Shown here in pieces: positions 44,861-53,981 of a stretch of 64,000 bases of DNA (positions within the stretch are counted from its first letter, which is position 1; each line of letters opens with the position of its first letter). The position numbers and the translations under genes are program-made. Origin of the DNA: Antarctobacter heliothermus (lineage in GTDB: Bacteria > Pseudomonadota > Alphaproteobacteria > Rhodobacterales > Rhodobacteraceae); the NCBI RefSeq assembly GCF_900188425.1, contig NZ_FZON01000001.1:1-64000 (forward strand), read 5' to 3'. Under the pieces are notes generated by a model. That model was not told where the DNA came from and ran no database searches. It saw only the letters and a list, made by a program, of their open reading frames with translations.

Positions 44861-45475
44861 ATGACGACCTCTGACGCCAGCATCCTGGCCATATCGGACC
44901 GCCTTGACAGTCTGGTCGCGGAGGCGCCGGGCGACTCTGTGTCGCTCGACTGGATCCTTTCGCAATTGCACGAACGGGCCTTTGGTCTCTTTCTGCTGAT
45001 CCTCGCGCTGCCCTGCTGCATCCCCTTCCTGTACGGGATTCCGCAGATCGTCTCGTTGCCATTGATGTTCGTGTCCGTGCAAATCCTGCTGGGCCGCCGG
45101 ATGCCCTGGCTGCCCCGCAAACTGGGCGCGCGCACGGTCTCGACGGCTGGACTGGCCAGTCTCGCCCGCCGCGCCGGACCCTGGCTGCGCCGAATCGAGG
45201 CCGTCAGCCGCCCCAGGCTGGGCGCACTGACTCGCCGCCCTGTCGACCAGCTTGTCGGGCTTGGCCTTGTGGTGTTCAGCGCCTCGATCATGGTGCCGCT
45301 GCCGGGCACCAACACGGTGCCCGGTTTTGCGGTCGTGGTGGTGGCCATGGGCCTGTTGCAGCGCGATGGCGTGCTGGTCCTGGTTGGGGCGATTCTGGGG
45401 ACAACCTGGATTGCCACCCTCATATTTGCGGGTGCGACGCTGGCCAGCCTGATCAAGGCATGGATCGGTCTCTGA
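44861..45475 (+). CDS. ExoD-family exopolysaccharide synthesis protein
   Basis: A 204-aa ExoD-like membrane protein. The motif FGLFLLILALPCCIPFLYGI and the later ASIMVPLPGTNTVPGFAVVV are characteristic, with about four hydrophobic segments. I chose ATG at 44861 with AGGAA upstream. ExoD was named for a rhizobial exopolysaccharide phenotype; its biochemical function is unknown. Confidence 0.9.
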   Translation: MTTSDASILAISDRLDSLVAEAPGDSVSLDWILSQLHERAFGLFLLILALPCCIPFLYGIPQIVSLPLMFVSVQILLGRRMPWLPRKLGARTVSTAGLASLARRAGPWLRRIEAVSRPRLGALTRRPVDQLVGLGLVVFSASIMVPLPGTNTVPGFAVVVVAMGLLQRDGVLVLVGAILGTTWIATLIFAGATLASLIKAWIGL

Positions 45476-45568
45476 GCGCACCAAACATGCCCCCAAGGGG
45501 CCGCAATGACTTGAACCGCCCCCCGTCCTGCGCCACCACTGCAGTGGCCAAGCCATCATGAGGACCCT

Positions 45569-46027
45569 ATGACCCGTCGCACTTATACTCTTCTGGCCCT
45601 CGTCGGATCAGCCGGACTCTTGCTTGGCGCGTTGTACTTTCAGTATTTTCGCGGGTTGCCGCCTTGTCAGTTGTGCTACTGGCAACGCTACGGCCATTTC
45701 GGCGCATTGGGGTTTGGCGCCATCGCGCTGGTGGTTCCGGCGCGCATCCTGCTGGGTCTGGGCGCACTGGCGGCGCTGTCCAGTTCATTGGTCGGGATCT
45801 TTCACAGCGGTGTAGAGCGCAAGTGGTGGGACGGGCTGAAAAGCTGCACGGCGCCGTCGATTGAGGGGCTGACCCCGCAAGAGGCGCTGGACGCGATCAT
45901 GAACGCGCCGATGGTGCCCTGCGACCAGATCCCGTGGGAGCTGTTCGGCCTGTCGATGGCCAACTACAACGTCTTTGCCTCTGCGGCGATTGCGGCGCTG
46001 TTTGTGCTGGCGGCCAAGGCGCGCTGA
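45569..46027 (+). CDS. dsbB: Disulfide bond formation protein B
   Basis: A 152-aa DsbB, which reoxidises DsbA with quinones at the inner membrane. Four hydrophobic segments; the first cysteine pair is in LPPCQLCYWQRYGH and the second pair is C110-like in LKSCTAPS and VPCDQIPW. It follows exoD by 93 bp and precedes the broken LuxR-type gene. Confidence 0.95.
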   Translation: MTRRTYTLLALVGSAGLLLGALYFQYFRGLPPCQLCYWQRYGHFGALGFGAIALVVPARILLGLGALAALSSSLVGIFHSGVERKWWDGLKSCTAPSIEGLTPQEALDAIMNAPMVPCDQIPWELFGLSMANYNVFASAAIAALFVLAAKAR

Positions 46028-46151
46028 GACGCGAGAAACCCGCCGAAACCGAAGTCATAGGCCGCAAACCCCCGGCTTTCGGCCAATACCGCATCGGCCC
46101 GGTGCAGTGCATCTTTTGTCCACGGCCCGCAGTCCCGCAGGTCGCCGAAAC

Positions 46152-46444
46152 ATGGACCTTGCCGCCGGGGCCTTTCATGACATCGTCACGCAGCAATTCG
46201 AAAACTGGCGCATGCCCCTGTCGGAACAGGATGTGGCGATGCTGACGCTCAAGGGGCTTACCATCCCCGAGGTTGCGCAGATGCGCGGCAATACCGACGA
46301 TACGGACAAGGCGCATCTGGGCGCATCTGGGCGCATCTGGGCGCGATCTACAGCAACCCCGGGATCAGCGGGCGCGGCGCGTTTCTTGCCCTGTTCATCG
46401 AGGAGCTGATAACTGCGCCCCCAACGCATCACAGCCCGACGTGA
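46152..46444 (+). pseudogene. LuxR-type HTH regulator, frameshifted by a tandem repeat
   Basis: The first part encodes the start of a LuxR/FixJ-like HTH (LSEQDVAMLTLKGLTIPEVA; QMRGNTDDTDKAHLGA). The frame then breaks at three tandem copies of a 10-bp unit. Removing two copies restores AHLGAIYSNPGISGRGAFLA and LFIEELI up to TGA at 46444, which is the usual C-terminal half of this HTH family in Rhodobacteraceae. The membrane domain that relatives carry upstream is not visible. Either a decayed gene or one switched by repeat slippage. Confidence 0.7.
46311..46340 (+). repeat. Tandem repeat, 3 x GCGCATCTGG
   Basis: Three exact 10-bp copies at 46311, 46321 and 46331, followed by GCGCG. One or four copies keep the reading frame of the LuxR-type gene; two or three break it. 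Confidence 0.95.
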
Positions 46445-46504
46445 CATGGCCTGCCCGCTCTGGCATGACTGGGCGCAACAACCCGCAGCAAAGGCCCGCG
46501 CCCC

Positions 46505-46648
46505 ATGACCAACCGGCTTGCCATCATCCTTGGGCTTATCCTTGTCGGCGCGGTTGTCGCGGACATGTCCTTGACCGATGGGGCGAACCTGCTGTTCCTT
46601 GGGCGCAAGGTCTTTGTCCTGATCGACTGGCTGGCCTTCTGGCGCTAA
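46505..46648 (+). CDS. Small membrane protein upstream of gap
   Basis: A 47-aa protein starting MTNRLAIILGLILVGAVVAD and ending VFVLIDWLAFWR. It is mostly hydrophobic with one likely transmembrane helix and an aromatic C-terminus. I recall similar 45- to 50-residue proteins in Rhodobacteraceae. It ends 107 bp before gap on the same strand. Function unknown. Confidence 0.65.
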   Translation: MTNRLAIILGLILVGAVVADMSLTDGANLLFLGRKVFVLIDWLAFWR

Positions 46649-46755
46649 GCTGACAGCAGTTGCCCGGGTTGACTTTTTCGCGCCTGGATGATTGTTAGCG
46701 GTAACAAGATCATTTTCTTCCGTATCCGCCCCACGACACAAAAGGGACCCTCCCA

Positions 46756-47757
46756 ATGACCGTCAAAGTCGCCATCAATGGCTTCGGCCGCATCGGACGC
46801 AATGTCCTGCGCGCCATCATCGAATCCGGCCGCACCGACATCGAAGTGATCGCAATCAACGATCTTGGCCCGGTGGAAACCAATGCCCACCTGCTGCAAT
46901 ACGACAGCGTACATGGCCGGTTCCCGGTCGAGGTGACGCATGGCGACGACAGCATCGACGTGGGCCGTGGCCCGATCCGCGTGACCGCCATCCGCAACCC
47001 CGCCGACCTGCCGTGGTCGGACGTGGACGTGGTGCTGGAATGTACCGGGATCTTTACCTCGAAAGAGGCCTGTCAGGCGCATCTGGACAACGGGTCCAGC
47101 CGCGTTCTGATCTCGGCCCCCGGCAAGGACGCGGACAAGACCATCGTCTACGGCGTCAACGACAGCGTGCTGACGGCAGAGGATCTGGTGGTCTCCAACG
47201 CCTCCTGCACCACCAACTGCCTGGCCCCGGTGGTCAAGGTGCTGAACGACGAAATCGGCATCGTCAAAGGCTTCATGACCACGATCCACAGCTATACCGG
47301 CGACCAGCCGACGCTGGACACCATGCACAAGGATCTGTACCGCGCCCGCGCGGCGGCCCTGTCGATGATCCCCACCTCGACCGGCGCGGCCAAGGCCGTG
47401 GGTCTGGTGCTGCCGGAACTGAACGGCAAGCTGGACGGCGTTGCGATCCGCGTGCCCACGCCCAATGTCTCGGTCGTTGACCTTACGTTCGAGGCCTCGC
47501 GCGACACCACCGTCGAAGAGATCAACGCCCTGATCCGCACCGCAGCCGATGGTCCGCTCAAGGGCGTGCTGGGGTATACGGACAAAAAGCTGGTCTCGAC
47601 CGATTTCAACCATGACCCGCATTCGTCGATCTTTCACACCGACCAGACCAAGGTCATGGAGGGCACCATGTGCCGCATCCTGACGTGGTATGACAACGAA
47701 TGGGGCTTTTCCAACCGCATGGCCGACACCGCTGTCGCCATGGGCAAACTGATCTGA
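46756..47757 (+). CDS. gap: Glyceraldehyde-3-phosphate dehydrogenase
   Basis: A 333-aa NAD(P)-dependent GAPDH of glycolysis/gluconeogenesis. N-terminal NAD motif [14 protein letters not shown], catalytic Cys in [12 protein letters not shown], and the C-terminal [13 protein letters not shown] terminator follows 24 bp after the stop, so it ends the transcript. Confidence 0.97.
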   Translation: MTVKVAINGFGRIGRNVLRAIIESGRTDIEVIAINDLGPVETNAHLLQYDSVHGRFPVEVTHGDDSIDVGRGPIRVTAIRNPADLPWSDVDVVLECTGIFTSKEACQAHLDNGSSRVLISAPGKDADKTIVYGVNDSVLTAEDLVVSNASCTTNCLAPVVKVLNDEIGIVKGFMTTIHSYTGDQPTLDTMHKDLYRARAAALSMIPTSTGAAKAVGLVLPELNGKLDGVAIRVPTPNVSVVDLTFEASRDTTVEEINALIRTAADGPLKGVLGYTDKKLVSTDFNHDPHSSIFHTDQTKVMEGTMCRILTWYDNEWGFSNRMADTAVAMGKLI

Positions 47758-47780
47758 CATCACCCCGCAGGGTGACAGAC

Positions 47781-47806
47781 AAAGGCCGCTTTCGGGCGGC
47801 CTTTTT
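47781..47806 (+). terminator. Rho-independent terminator of gap
   Basis: AAAGGCCGC and GCGGCCTTT form a 9-bp stem around TTTCGG, followed by further T residues, directly after the gap stop. Confidence 0.92.
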
Positions 47807-47903
47807 GCATGGATGGGACGCGGGCCTCCCGATACCCGCGTTTTCTTTCCCCAAGGGAAGACCTGCAAAAAACGCAAGGCGACTATCCGTTTCCGGCAAT
47901 TGT

Positions 47904-47916
47904 GCTGCACTGCAGC
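47904..47916. promoter_or_regulatory. CTGC-N3-GCAG palindrome (PhaR-like site)
   Basis: GCTGCA-C-TGCAGC is a perfect palindrome containing CTGC-ACT-GCAG, the form I recall for PhaR operators that control PHB granule genes. It lies 46 bp upstream of the DUF1127 gene. Confidence 0.4.
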
Positions 47917-47923
47917 GCACCTA

Positions 47924-47949
47924 TGTTTGCGGTAACATAAACGCAAACA
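47924..47949. promoter_or_regulatory. Inverted repeat before the DUF1127 gene
   Basis: TGTTTGCG (47924-47931) and CGCAAACA (47942-47949) form a perfect 8-bp inverted repeat with a 10-bp AT-rich centre. It ends next to the ribosome site AGGAG, so binding or folding here could control the small gene. Confidence 0.5.
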
Positions 47950-47961
47950 GGAGACTTTGAT

Positions 47962-48120
47962 ATGACCCTCTTTTCCGACATCCGCATCCGCATGAACAAG
48001 CACGCCCAATTCCGCGCCACCGTCCGCGAGCTGGAATCGCTCGACGCCGTGACGGCCCGCGACCTTGACATTGCACCGTCCGAAATCCGTCGCATCGCGC
48101 GTCAGGCCGTCTACGGTTAA
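47962..48120 (+). CDS. DUF1127-like small protein
   Basis: A 52-aa basic protein: MTLFSDIRIRMNKHAQFRAT, then ELESLDAVTARDLDIAPSEI and a tail RRIARQAVYG. The pattern of an Arg-rich helix followed by RDLGIxxxEIxxxA is that of DUF1127, a family of small proteins in alphaproteobacteria linked to RNA and phosphate or stress physiology in some species. AGGAG precedes the ATG. Confidence 0.8.
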   Translation: MTLFSDIRIRMNKHAQFRATVRELESLDAVTARDLDIAPSEIRRIARQAVYG

Positions 48121-48365
48121 GGCCATCGCGCCAACAGTTTGCGACACGGCGCCGCGCCCGGAACATCGGGGCGGCGCCGGGGCCTACACCCTCGTCAAGG
48201 CAGATCGGTCGAACCGCAGGATGGCCAGCGAGACAATCCAGAACGGGCCTTACGTCACGCGCCGCAGCTATCCCGCGCAGGACATCGCCATGCAGTTCAT
48301 CTGCAAGGCCTGATCGCTGACCGCCTCGCGGCGGACAGTCCGATACGTCATTTCTGTCTGGTGGC
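48121..48365. other. Intergenic region after the DUF1127 gene
   Basis: A 245-bp gap between the DUF1127 gene and the end of coaD. A 9-bp GC inverted repeat (48147-48155 with 48171-48179) may end the DUF1127 transcript. A short open frame (to 48313) shows no family features, and I do not call it. Confidence 0.5.
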
Positions 48366-48860
48366 TCAGGTGCCCAACCGATGCTTGAGCGCGGCATTCA
48401 CGGCAGGGGGGACAAATTTTGACACGTCCCCGCCCAGCCGCGCGATTTCCTTGACCAGTTTGGAGGCAATGGCCTGATGCCGCGCCTCCGCCATCAGGAA
48501 CACCGTCTCGACGCTGTCATCCAGCGCGCGGTTCATGCCGACCATCTGATACTCATACTCGAAATCCGCCACCGCGCGCAGGCCGCGAATGATGATCTGT
48601 GCGCCAACGTCATTGGCGCAGTCGATCAGCAGGTTCTCGAACGGATGCGCCACGATCTCCGTGCCCGTCTGTTCGGACAATTCGCGGCACTCGGCCTCGA
48701 TCATGGCCACACGCTCTTCGAGCTTGAACAAGGGCCCCTTGTCGCGGTTGATGGCCACGCCGATCACCAGCCGGTCCACCAGGGAGGCGCCGCGCCGGAT
48801 AATATCGATATGCCCCAGCGTTAAGGGGTCAAAGGTTCCGGGATAAAGACCGACGCGCAT
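48366..48860 (-). CDS. coaD: Phosphopantetheine adenylyltransferase
   Basis: A 164-aa nucleotidyltransferase that makes dephospho-CoA, the penultimate step of CoA synthesis. The T/HxGH motif is in PGTFDPLTLGHIDIIRRGA, and IIRGLRAVADFEYEYQMVGM and a degenerate ISST-like tail (SKFVPPAVNAALK) follow. Length is normal. AAGGGAAG precedes the ATG. Confidence 0.96.
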   Translation of the reverse strand: MRVGLYPGTFDPLTLGHIDIIRRGASLVDRLVIGVAINRDKGPLFKLEERVAMIEAECRELSEQTGTEIVAHPFENLLIDCANDVGAQIIIRGLRAVADFEYEYQMVGMNRALDDSVETVFLMAEARHQAIASKLVKEIARLGGDVSKFVPPAVNAALKHRLGT

Positions 48861-48948
48861 CGCAGCTTCCCTTCTGGTTTGCCTTTGAGACGCAACAATA
48901 TTGCGCCGTGAAATGCAACCATGATCCGCCGCGATGCGGCAAATCCAC

Positions 48949-49386
48949 TTACCAGGGGTTTGAAATCATGCCTTCCAGCGCGTCCTTTTCGGCGGCCAGT
49001 TCTGTCAGACGCGCCTTGACCACGTCCCCCAATGTCACCAGCCCGACCATCTTGCCGTCCTCGACCACGGGCATGTGGCGGAACCGGCCTTCGGTCATCC
49101 GGGTCAGAATGCCGTCGGCGGAATCCTCGCGGGCGCAGGTAAAGGGGTCCGACGTCATGTATGTATCAACCGACGCATCAAGGCAGGCGGCACCCTTGGA
49201 CGCCAATTCGCGCACGATGTCGCGTTCCGACAGGATGCCAAGGGCAATCTCACCGTCTTCGGAGACGACCACCGTCCCGATGCGTTTCTCCGTGAGGATC
49301 CTCGCGGCCTCTGAAACCGTGGTTCCCGGCGTGACGGTGTAAACCCCGTCGGTGCCCTTACTCTTGAGGATCTGGTGAACCTGCAT
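48949..49386 (-). CDS. CBS-pair domain protein
   Basis: A 145-aa protein with two CBS domains forming one Bateman module, starting MQVHQILKSKGTDGVYTVTP at 49386 with GGGAGG upstream. CBS 1 is about residues 1-65 and CBS 2 about 70-130 (YMTSDPFTCAREDSADGILT; EGRFRHMPVVEDGKMVGLVT). Such stand-alone proteins usually bind adenine nucleotides and regulate partners. No partner is adjacent. Confidence 0.92.
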   Translation of the reverse strand: MQVHQILKSKGTDGVYTVTPGTTVSEAARILTEKRIGTVVVSEDGEIALGILSERDIVRELASKGAACLDASVDTYMTSDPFTCAREDSADGILTRMTEGRFRHMPVVEDGKMVGLVTLGDVVKARLTELAAEKDALEGMISNPW

Positions 49387-49505
49387 CGCGTGACCTCCCT
49401 GCAACATGGCCATGACAGTAGCGTGGCGCGGGTCGATACAGACTGTCAAGTGGTTGAAAGTCTCATGGACCTCTCCATCGGCCCCCGCGCACGGACTTGC
49501 GCCGC

Positions 49506-50423
49506 TCAGCCGGGCGGCCCGCCCTGCTCTGCCAACAGTTCCAGCCGGGTCAGTTCCTCACGCATTCCCGCCACCAGCGCCTCGGCGAAACGGGTCTGGC
49601 GTTCCAGCCGCCGGTCGTCGGCGTGGCGCACAAGGTAGAAACTGCGGGTCAGCGAAATCTGTTCGCGCAGGACAAACCGCAGGCCCGGCGCGGTCGGCAT
49701 GGCAAAGTCATGCACGATTCCCAGCCCCGCGCCCTGCCGCAGCCAATGAAACTGCACCGCAACGGAATTGGACGCCAGCGGCACCCGCTCGACCCCCAGT
49801 TCGCCAAGGTAGTCCAGTTCCTTGTCAAAGATCATGTCGGGGATATAGCCGACCGCCCGATGCCCCTTCAGGTCTTCAGGCACCGCTATGGGGGCATGTG
49901 CGGCCAGATAGGCGTCACTTGCGGCCAGATGCAGCCGGTAGTCGGTCACTTTCTGCACAACCAGCCGCCCGGCAGAGGGCGGCGAGACGGCGATGGCCAT
50001 ATCCGCCTCCCGCCGACTGAGATTGACCACCCGCGGCAGCGCCACGATCTGCACGTCCAGATCCGGGTTGCGGTCGGCGATCCGCGCGCAGACCTGCGGC
50101 AGCAGGAAGCTGGCGCAGCCATCCGGCGCGCCGATCCGGATCTGCCCCGACAGACCCTCGGTCCGGCCCACCAGCGCCTCGGACGCCTGGCTGGTGGCCT
50201 GTTCCGCCTCTTCGGCAAAGCGCACAAGGCGCGATCCCGCCTCGGTCAGCGCATAGCCCTGCGGCGACTTGGCGAACAAGGGCGCGCCAAGGCTTTCCTC
50301 CAGCCGCGCCACCCGCCGTCCCACCGTGGCCGCATCCATCCGCAGCCGCCGCCCCGCCGCCGACAGGCTTTCGTCGCGCGCCACGGCAAGGAAAATCCGC
50401 AGGTCGTCCCAGTTGTCCACCAT
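49506..50423 (-). CDS. LysR-family transcriptional regulator
   Basis: A 305-aa LTTR. The winged HTH is WDDLRIFLAVARDESLSAAG then RRVARLEESLGAPLF, followed by a periplasmic-binding-like effector domain from about residue 90. Start ATG at 50423 is very close to AGGAGG, so GTG at 50420 is also possible. It is divergent from mmsA, which makes it the likely regulator of mmsA and valine degradation. A longer open frame continuing to 52145 is antisense to mmsA and not real. Confidence 0.92.
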   Translation of the reverse strand: MVDNWDDLRIFLAVARDESLSAAGRRLRMDAATVGRRVARLEESLGAPLFAKSPQGYALTEAGSRLVRFAEEAEQATSQASEALVGRTEGLSGQIRIGAPDGCASFLLPQVCARIADRNPDLDVQIVALPRVVNLSRREADMAIAVSPPSAGRLVVQKVTDYRLHLAASDAYLAAHAPIAVPEDLKGHRAVGYIPDMIFDKELDYLGELGVERVPLASNSVAVQFHWLRQGAGLGIVHDFAMPTAPGLRFVLREQISLTRSFYLVRHADDRRLERQTRFAEALVAGMREELTRLELLAEQGGPPG

Positions 50424-50430
50424 GCCTCCT

Positions 50431-50486
50431 TTGCAAAAACGCAAAACGCCTTTGCCGCATTCTGTCTGTTCACAGCATTTTTGCAA
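50431..50486. promoter_or_regulatory. Inverted repeat in the LysR-mmsA intergenic region
   Basis: TTGCAAAAA (50431-50439) and TTTTTGCAA (50478-50486) are perfect 9-bp arms 38 bp apart, framing the short divergent promoter region. They may be paired LTTR half-sites or operators. Confidence 0.5.
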
Positions 50487-50522
50487 GAGTACGATCCGCG
50501 CCAAGCATAGCAGGAGGATTCC

Positions 50523-52022
50523 ATGACCGAACTCACAAACTGGATCAACGGCCAGCACGTCAAAAGCGGCTCGGGCCGGTTTTCGGACGTCTTCAACCCC
50601 GCCACCGGCGAAGTGCAGGCCAAGACGCCGCTGTCGTCGGTCGAGGAACTGAACGAGGCCGTCGCCAAGGCGAAAGAGGCGCAGGTCGCATGGGGCAACA
50701 CCAATCCGCAGCGCCGCGCCCGCGTGATGATGGCATTCGGTGCCTTGATCAACAAACACATGGACGAACTGGCCGAGCTGGTCGCCCGTGAACACGGCAA
50801 GACCCTGCCCGACGCCAAGGGCGACGTGCAGCGCGGTCTTGAGGTCGTTGAGGTCTGCATGGGCGCGCCCAGCCTGCTGAAAGGTGAGTTCACCGATGAT
50901 GGCGGCCCCGGCATCGACCTCTATTCCATGCGCCAGCCGCTGGGTGTGGTTGCGGGCATCACGCCGTTCAACTTTCCCGCCATGATCCCGCTGTGGAAGA
51001 TGGCCCCGGCGCTGTCCTGCGGCAACGCCATGATCCTCAAACCGTCCGAGCGTGTGCCCTCCACCGCGCTGCGTCTGGCGGAACTGCTGCAAGAGGCCGG
51101 TCTGCCCGATGGCGTGTTGCAGGTCGTGAACGGTGACAAATCCGTGGTCGATGCAATCCTCGACAACGAGGACGTCGCCGCCGTCGGCTTTGTCGGCTCG
51201 ACGCCCATCGCGCAGTACATCTATGGCCGCGCCGCCAACAACGGCAAACGCGCCCAATGCTTTGGCGGTGCCAAGAACCACATGATCATCATGCCCGACG
51301 CCGATCTGGACAAGGCCGCCGACGCGTTGGTCGGCGCCGGCTACGGTGCCGCCGGTGAACGCTGCATGGCGATCTCCGTCGCTGTGCCGGTGGGCAAGGA
51401 AACCGCTGACGGCTTGATCGAACGGCTGATCCCGCGCGTCGAAAAACTCAAGGTCGGTCCTTACACCTCGGGCGACGACGTGGACTATGGCCCGGTGATC
51501 ACCGCCGCCGCCAAGTCGCGCATCGAAGGTCTGGTCGACAGCGGCGTGAATCAAGGCGCCAAGCTGGTCATCGACGGGCGTGGGTTCGAAATGCAGGGCT
51601 ATGAGAACGGCTTTTTCGTCGGCCCCTCGCTGTTCGACAACGTGACCCCGGACATGGACATCTACAAAGAGGAAATCTTTGGCCCGGTCCTGTCCACCGT
51701 TCGCGCTGACACCTATGAGGACGCGCTGAACCTTGTGATCGACAACCCCTACGGCAATGGCACCGCGATCTACACCGCCGACGGCGACACCGCGCGTGAC
51801 TTTGCCCACCGGGTCAACGTCGGCATGGTTGGCATCAACTTCCCGATCCCGGTGCCGCTGTCGTACCATACCTTTGGCGGCTGGAAGAAATCGGCCTTTG
51901 GCGACCTCAACCAATACGGCCCCGACGCCTTCCGATTCTATACCAAGACCAAGACCGTCACCGCGCGCTGGTTCTCTGGCATCAAGGAAGGCGGAGAGTT
52001 CAACTTCAAGGCGATGGACTAA
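50523..52022 (+). CDS. mmsA: Methylmalonate-semialdehyde dehydrogenase (CoA-acylating)
   Basis: A 499-aa aldehyde dehydrogenase that converts (S)-methylmalonate semialdehyde and malonate semialdehyde to propionyl- or acetyl-CoA, the last valine-specific step. Catalytic C281 is in GAAGERCMAISVAVP, and N150 in GITPFNFPAM. The usual ALDH Glu is replaced by the GGAKNHMIIMPDAD motif, diagnostic for the CoA-acylating type. AGGAGG precedes the ATG. Confidence 0.96.
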   Translation: MTELTNWINGQHVKSGSGRFSDVFNPATGEVQAKTPLSSVEELNEAVAKAKEAQVAWGNTNPQRRARVMMAFGALINKHMDELAELVAREHGKTLPDAKGDVQRGLEVVEVCMGAPSLLKGEFTDDGGPGIDLYSMRQPLGVVAGITPFNFPAMIPLWKMAPALSCGNAMILKPSERVPSTALRLAELLQEAGLPDGVLQVVNGDKSVVDAILDNEDVAAVGFVGSTPIAQYIYGRAANNGKRAQCFGGAKNHMIIMPDADLDKAADALVGAGYGAAGERCMAISVAVPVGKETADGLIERLIPRVEKLKVGPYTSGDDVDYGPVITAAAKSRIEGLVDSGVNQGAKLVIDGRGFEMQGYENGFFVGPSLFDNVTPDMDIYKEEIFGPVLSTVRADTYEDALNLVIDNPYGNGTAIYTADGDTARDFAHRVNVGMVGINFPIPVPLSYHTFGGWKKSAFGDLNQYGPDAFRFYTKTKTVTARWFSGIKEGGEFNFKAMD

Positions 52023-52321
52023 GCTGATCTTTCGGGGGCGTCGCTTGTCGGCGCCCCTGTCGTTCCGAGTTGACGTGGCGCAGTTGACGTGGCGTAAAAG
52101 CTGCTCCAGGCACGCACCGGACGAAAAAGGAAAAGCACCATACAACCGTCGTCTCCCCCCTCACGCTGCGCGCCGGACTGGCGATCAAGGCGCTCTGCCA
52201 TGTTCCGGTCGCTGTCATTGGACGCGGGCCAAACCGCGACGGGTCAAATCGCCTGTCAGTTGCGCCGGGGAAAGCGGTCCGGTCAGGACTGCCCGGAACC
52301 GGGCGCGCAAGACCATCCACC
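52023..52321. other. Intergenic region after mmsA
   Basis: A 299-bp gap. A GC-rich imperfect hairpin (52034-52057) follows the mmsA stop and may end transcription. A 13-bp direct repeat, AGTTGACGTGGCG (52068-52080 and 52082-52094), comes next. I see no gene. Confidence 0.5.
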
Positions 52322-52759
52322 ATGCCGATAGACCTTTCCGTCCACCCGGACCGACGGCTTGCGCTGTTCCGCATGAACGGCGTCATCGACGTACCCGACG
52401 CGATTGGCGCGTTTCGCTCTTACGTCGACCATCCGCTGTTCGACCCGACATTCGTGATGCTGACCGATACCGTCGCGGTCACCGAGGTCGATGCAAATTT
52501 TCGTGGCGTCGTGGGCGGTGTGCACCGGTCGCTGTCGCTGATACGCAAGTTCCCCCAAGAGGCGCACAGCGTCATCTTTGCGCCGCAGGACGTCACCTTT
52601 GGCATGGCCTGTGTGCTGCAGCAGGTGGTCGAACCGCTCTCGCATCTTCGGTTCGACATCCTGCGCGACGAAGCTGACGCCCTTGCGAAGGCAGGACAGG
52701 CAGAGCACAGCTTTGACGCGCTGCAAGCGGCATTGCTGCGCGCGCCTCTGTCCGACTGA
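52322..52759 (+). CDS. Conserved hypothetical protein
   Basis: A 145-aa protein of mixed alpha/beta type ([40 protein letters not shown]). The layout recalls STAS/SpoIIAA-like proteins, but no phosphorylation motif is evident. It precedes ybdK by 76 bp on the same strand. Function unknown. Confidence 0.7.
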   Translation: MPIDLSVHPDRRLALFRMNGVIDVPDAIGAFRSYVDHPLFDPTFVMLTDTVAVTEVDANFRGVVGGVHRSLSLIRKFPQEAHSVIFAPQDVTFGMACVLQQVVEPLSHLRFDILRDEADALAKAGQAEHSFDALQAALLRAPLSD

Positions 52760-52835
52760 CCGCGCGGGCGGCGCGAATTGCGGTCTTCCCTTTCGGGAAA
52801 GCCTCTGCTTTTCTTGGTCAAAAGCGGGGGACATC

Positions 52836-53963
52836 ATGGCCGAACCACCCTTCAGCATTGGCATCGAAGAGGAATACCTGCTCGTCGATCGCGACACCTG
52901 TGCGCTGGTCGAGGCGCCGGACGGCCTGATGGAGGCCTGTGCCGCGGAACTCGAAGGGCAGGTCAGCCCCGAGTTCCTGCAATGCCAGATCGAGATCGGC
53001 ACCCGCCCCTGCGCCGGGGTGGCAGAGGCCCGCGACGACCTGCGCCGCCTGCGCGCGTCCGTGTCGCGCCACGCGGAAAAACACGGCCTGTCGCCCATCG
53101 CCGCCTCCTGTCACCCGCTGGCGGACTGGAAGAACCAGCACCACACCGACAAGCAGCGCTACAACGACCTCAGCCGCGATCTGGGCGGGGTTGTGCGCCG
53201 CATGCTGATCTGCGGGATGCATGTGCATGTGGGGCTGGACGACGACCCGCTGCGCGCCGACCTGCTGGCGCAGACCAGTTACTTTCTGCCGCATCTGCTG
53301 GCGCTGTCCACCTCCTCGCCCTTCTGGCAGGGGCGCGACACCGGGCTGGCCAGTTATCGCATTTCGGTCTTCGACAACCTGCCCCGCACCGGCCTGCCGC
53401 CACAATTCGACAGCTGGCAGGATTTTGAGCGGTCGACCCAGATCCTTGTCGATACCGGCGCGATCGAGGACACCACCCGCATCTGGTGGGATCTGCGCCC
53501 CTCGGCGCGCTATCCCACGCTGGAGGCGCGCATCATGGACGTGCAACCGCGTCTGGAACACGCCCTGACGCTGGCCGCCCTGATCCAATGCATCATGCGG
53601 ATGCTGTGGCGTCTGCGCGTGCGCAACCAGCGCTGGCGCCTCTATGACCGGTTCCTGATCGGCGAAAACCGCTGGCGCGCGCAACGCTACGGCGTCAGCG
53701 CAGGGCTGATCGATTTCGGCGCTGCTCAGGTGGTGGCCTTTGACCAACTGGCCGAAGACCTGCTGGACCTGATCGAAGAGGACGCCGTGGCGCTGAAATG
53801 CCTGACAGAGGTCGCCCGCGTGCGCGAGATTGTCGAACAGGGCACCTCTGCCGATCGCCAGCGCGCGGTCTACGCCAAGGCCGAGGCAGACGGCGCCGAC
53901 CATGAGGGCCGAATGCGCGCCATCGTCCACCACCTGATCGACGAATACCACGCCGATCTGTGA
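52836..53963 (+). CDS. YbdK-family carboxylate-amine ligase
   Basis: A 375-aa protein of glutamate-cysteine ligase family 2. The N-terminal catalytic motif [20 protein letters not shown] and the central [12 protein letters not shown] with the later [20 protein letters not shown] are diagnostic. YbdK enzymes have weak gamma-glutamylcysteine ligase activity in vitro; the physiological substrate is unsettled. The neighbours give no pathway. Confidence 0.9.
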   Translation: MAEPPFSIGIEEEYLLVDRDTCALVEAPDGLMEACAAELEGQVSPEFLQCQIEIGTRPCAGVAEARDDLRRLRASVSRHAEKHGLSPIAASCHPLADWKNQHHTDKQRYNDLSRDLGGVVRRMLICGMHVHVGLDDDPLRADLLAQTSYFLPHLLALSTSSPFWQGRDTGLASYRISVFDNLPRTGLPPQFDSWQDFERSTQILVDTGAIEDTTRIWWDLRPSARYPTLEARIMDVQPRLEHALTLAALIQCIMRMLWRLRVRNQRWRLYDRFLIGENRWRAQRYGVSAGLIDFGAAQVVAFDQLAEDLLDLIEEDAVALKCLTEVARVREIVEQGTSADRQRAVYAKAEADGADHEGRMRAIVHHLIDEYHADL

Positions 53964-53981
53964 TCCGTCGCAGGGGGGCGT

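Noticed and set aside
44645-45559. Minus-strand open frame opposite exoD
   Set aside because: It is antisense to exoD, with low-complexity reversed-codon composition and no family match.
48065-48313. Plus-strand open frame after the DUF1127 gene
   Set aside because: It overlaps the DUF1127 gene, has no ribosome site at a sensible start and no family features.
49506-52145. Long minus-strand open frame extending the LysR gene upstream to 879 aa
   Set aside because: The added part is antisense to mmsA; the LysR protein starts naturally at 50423.
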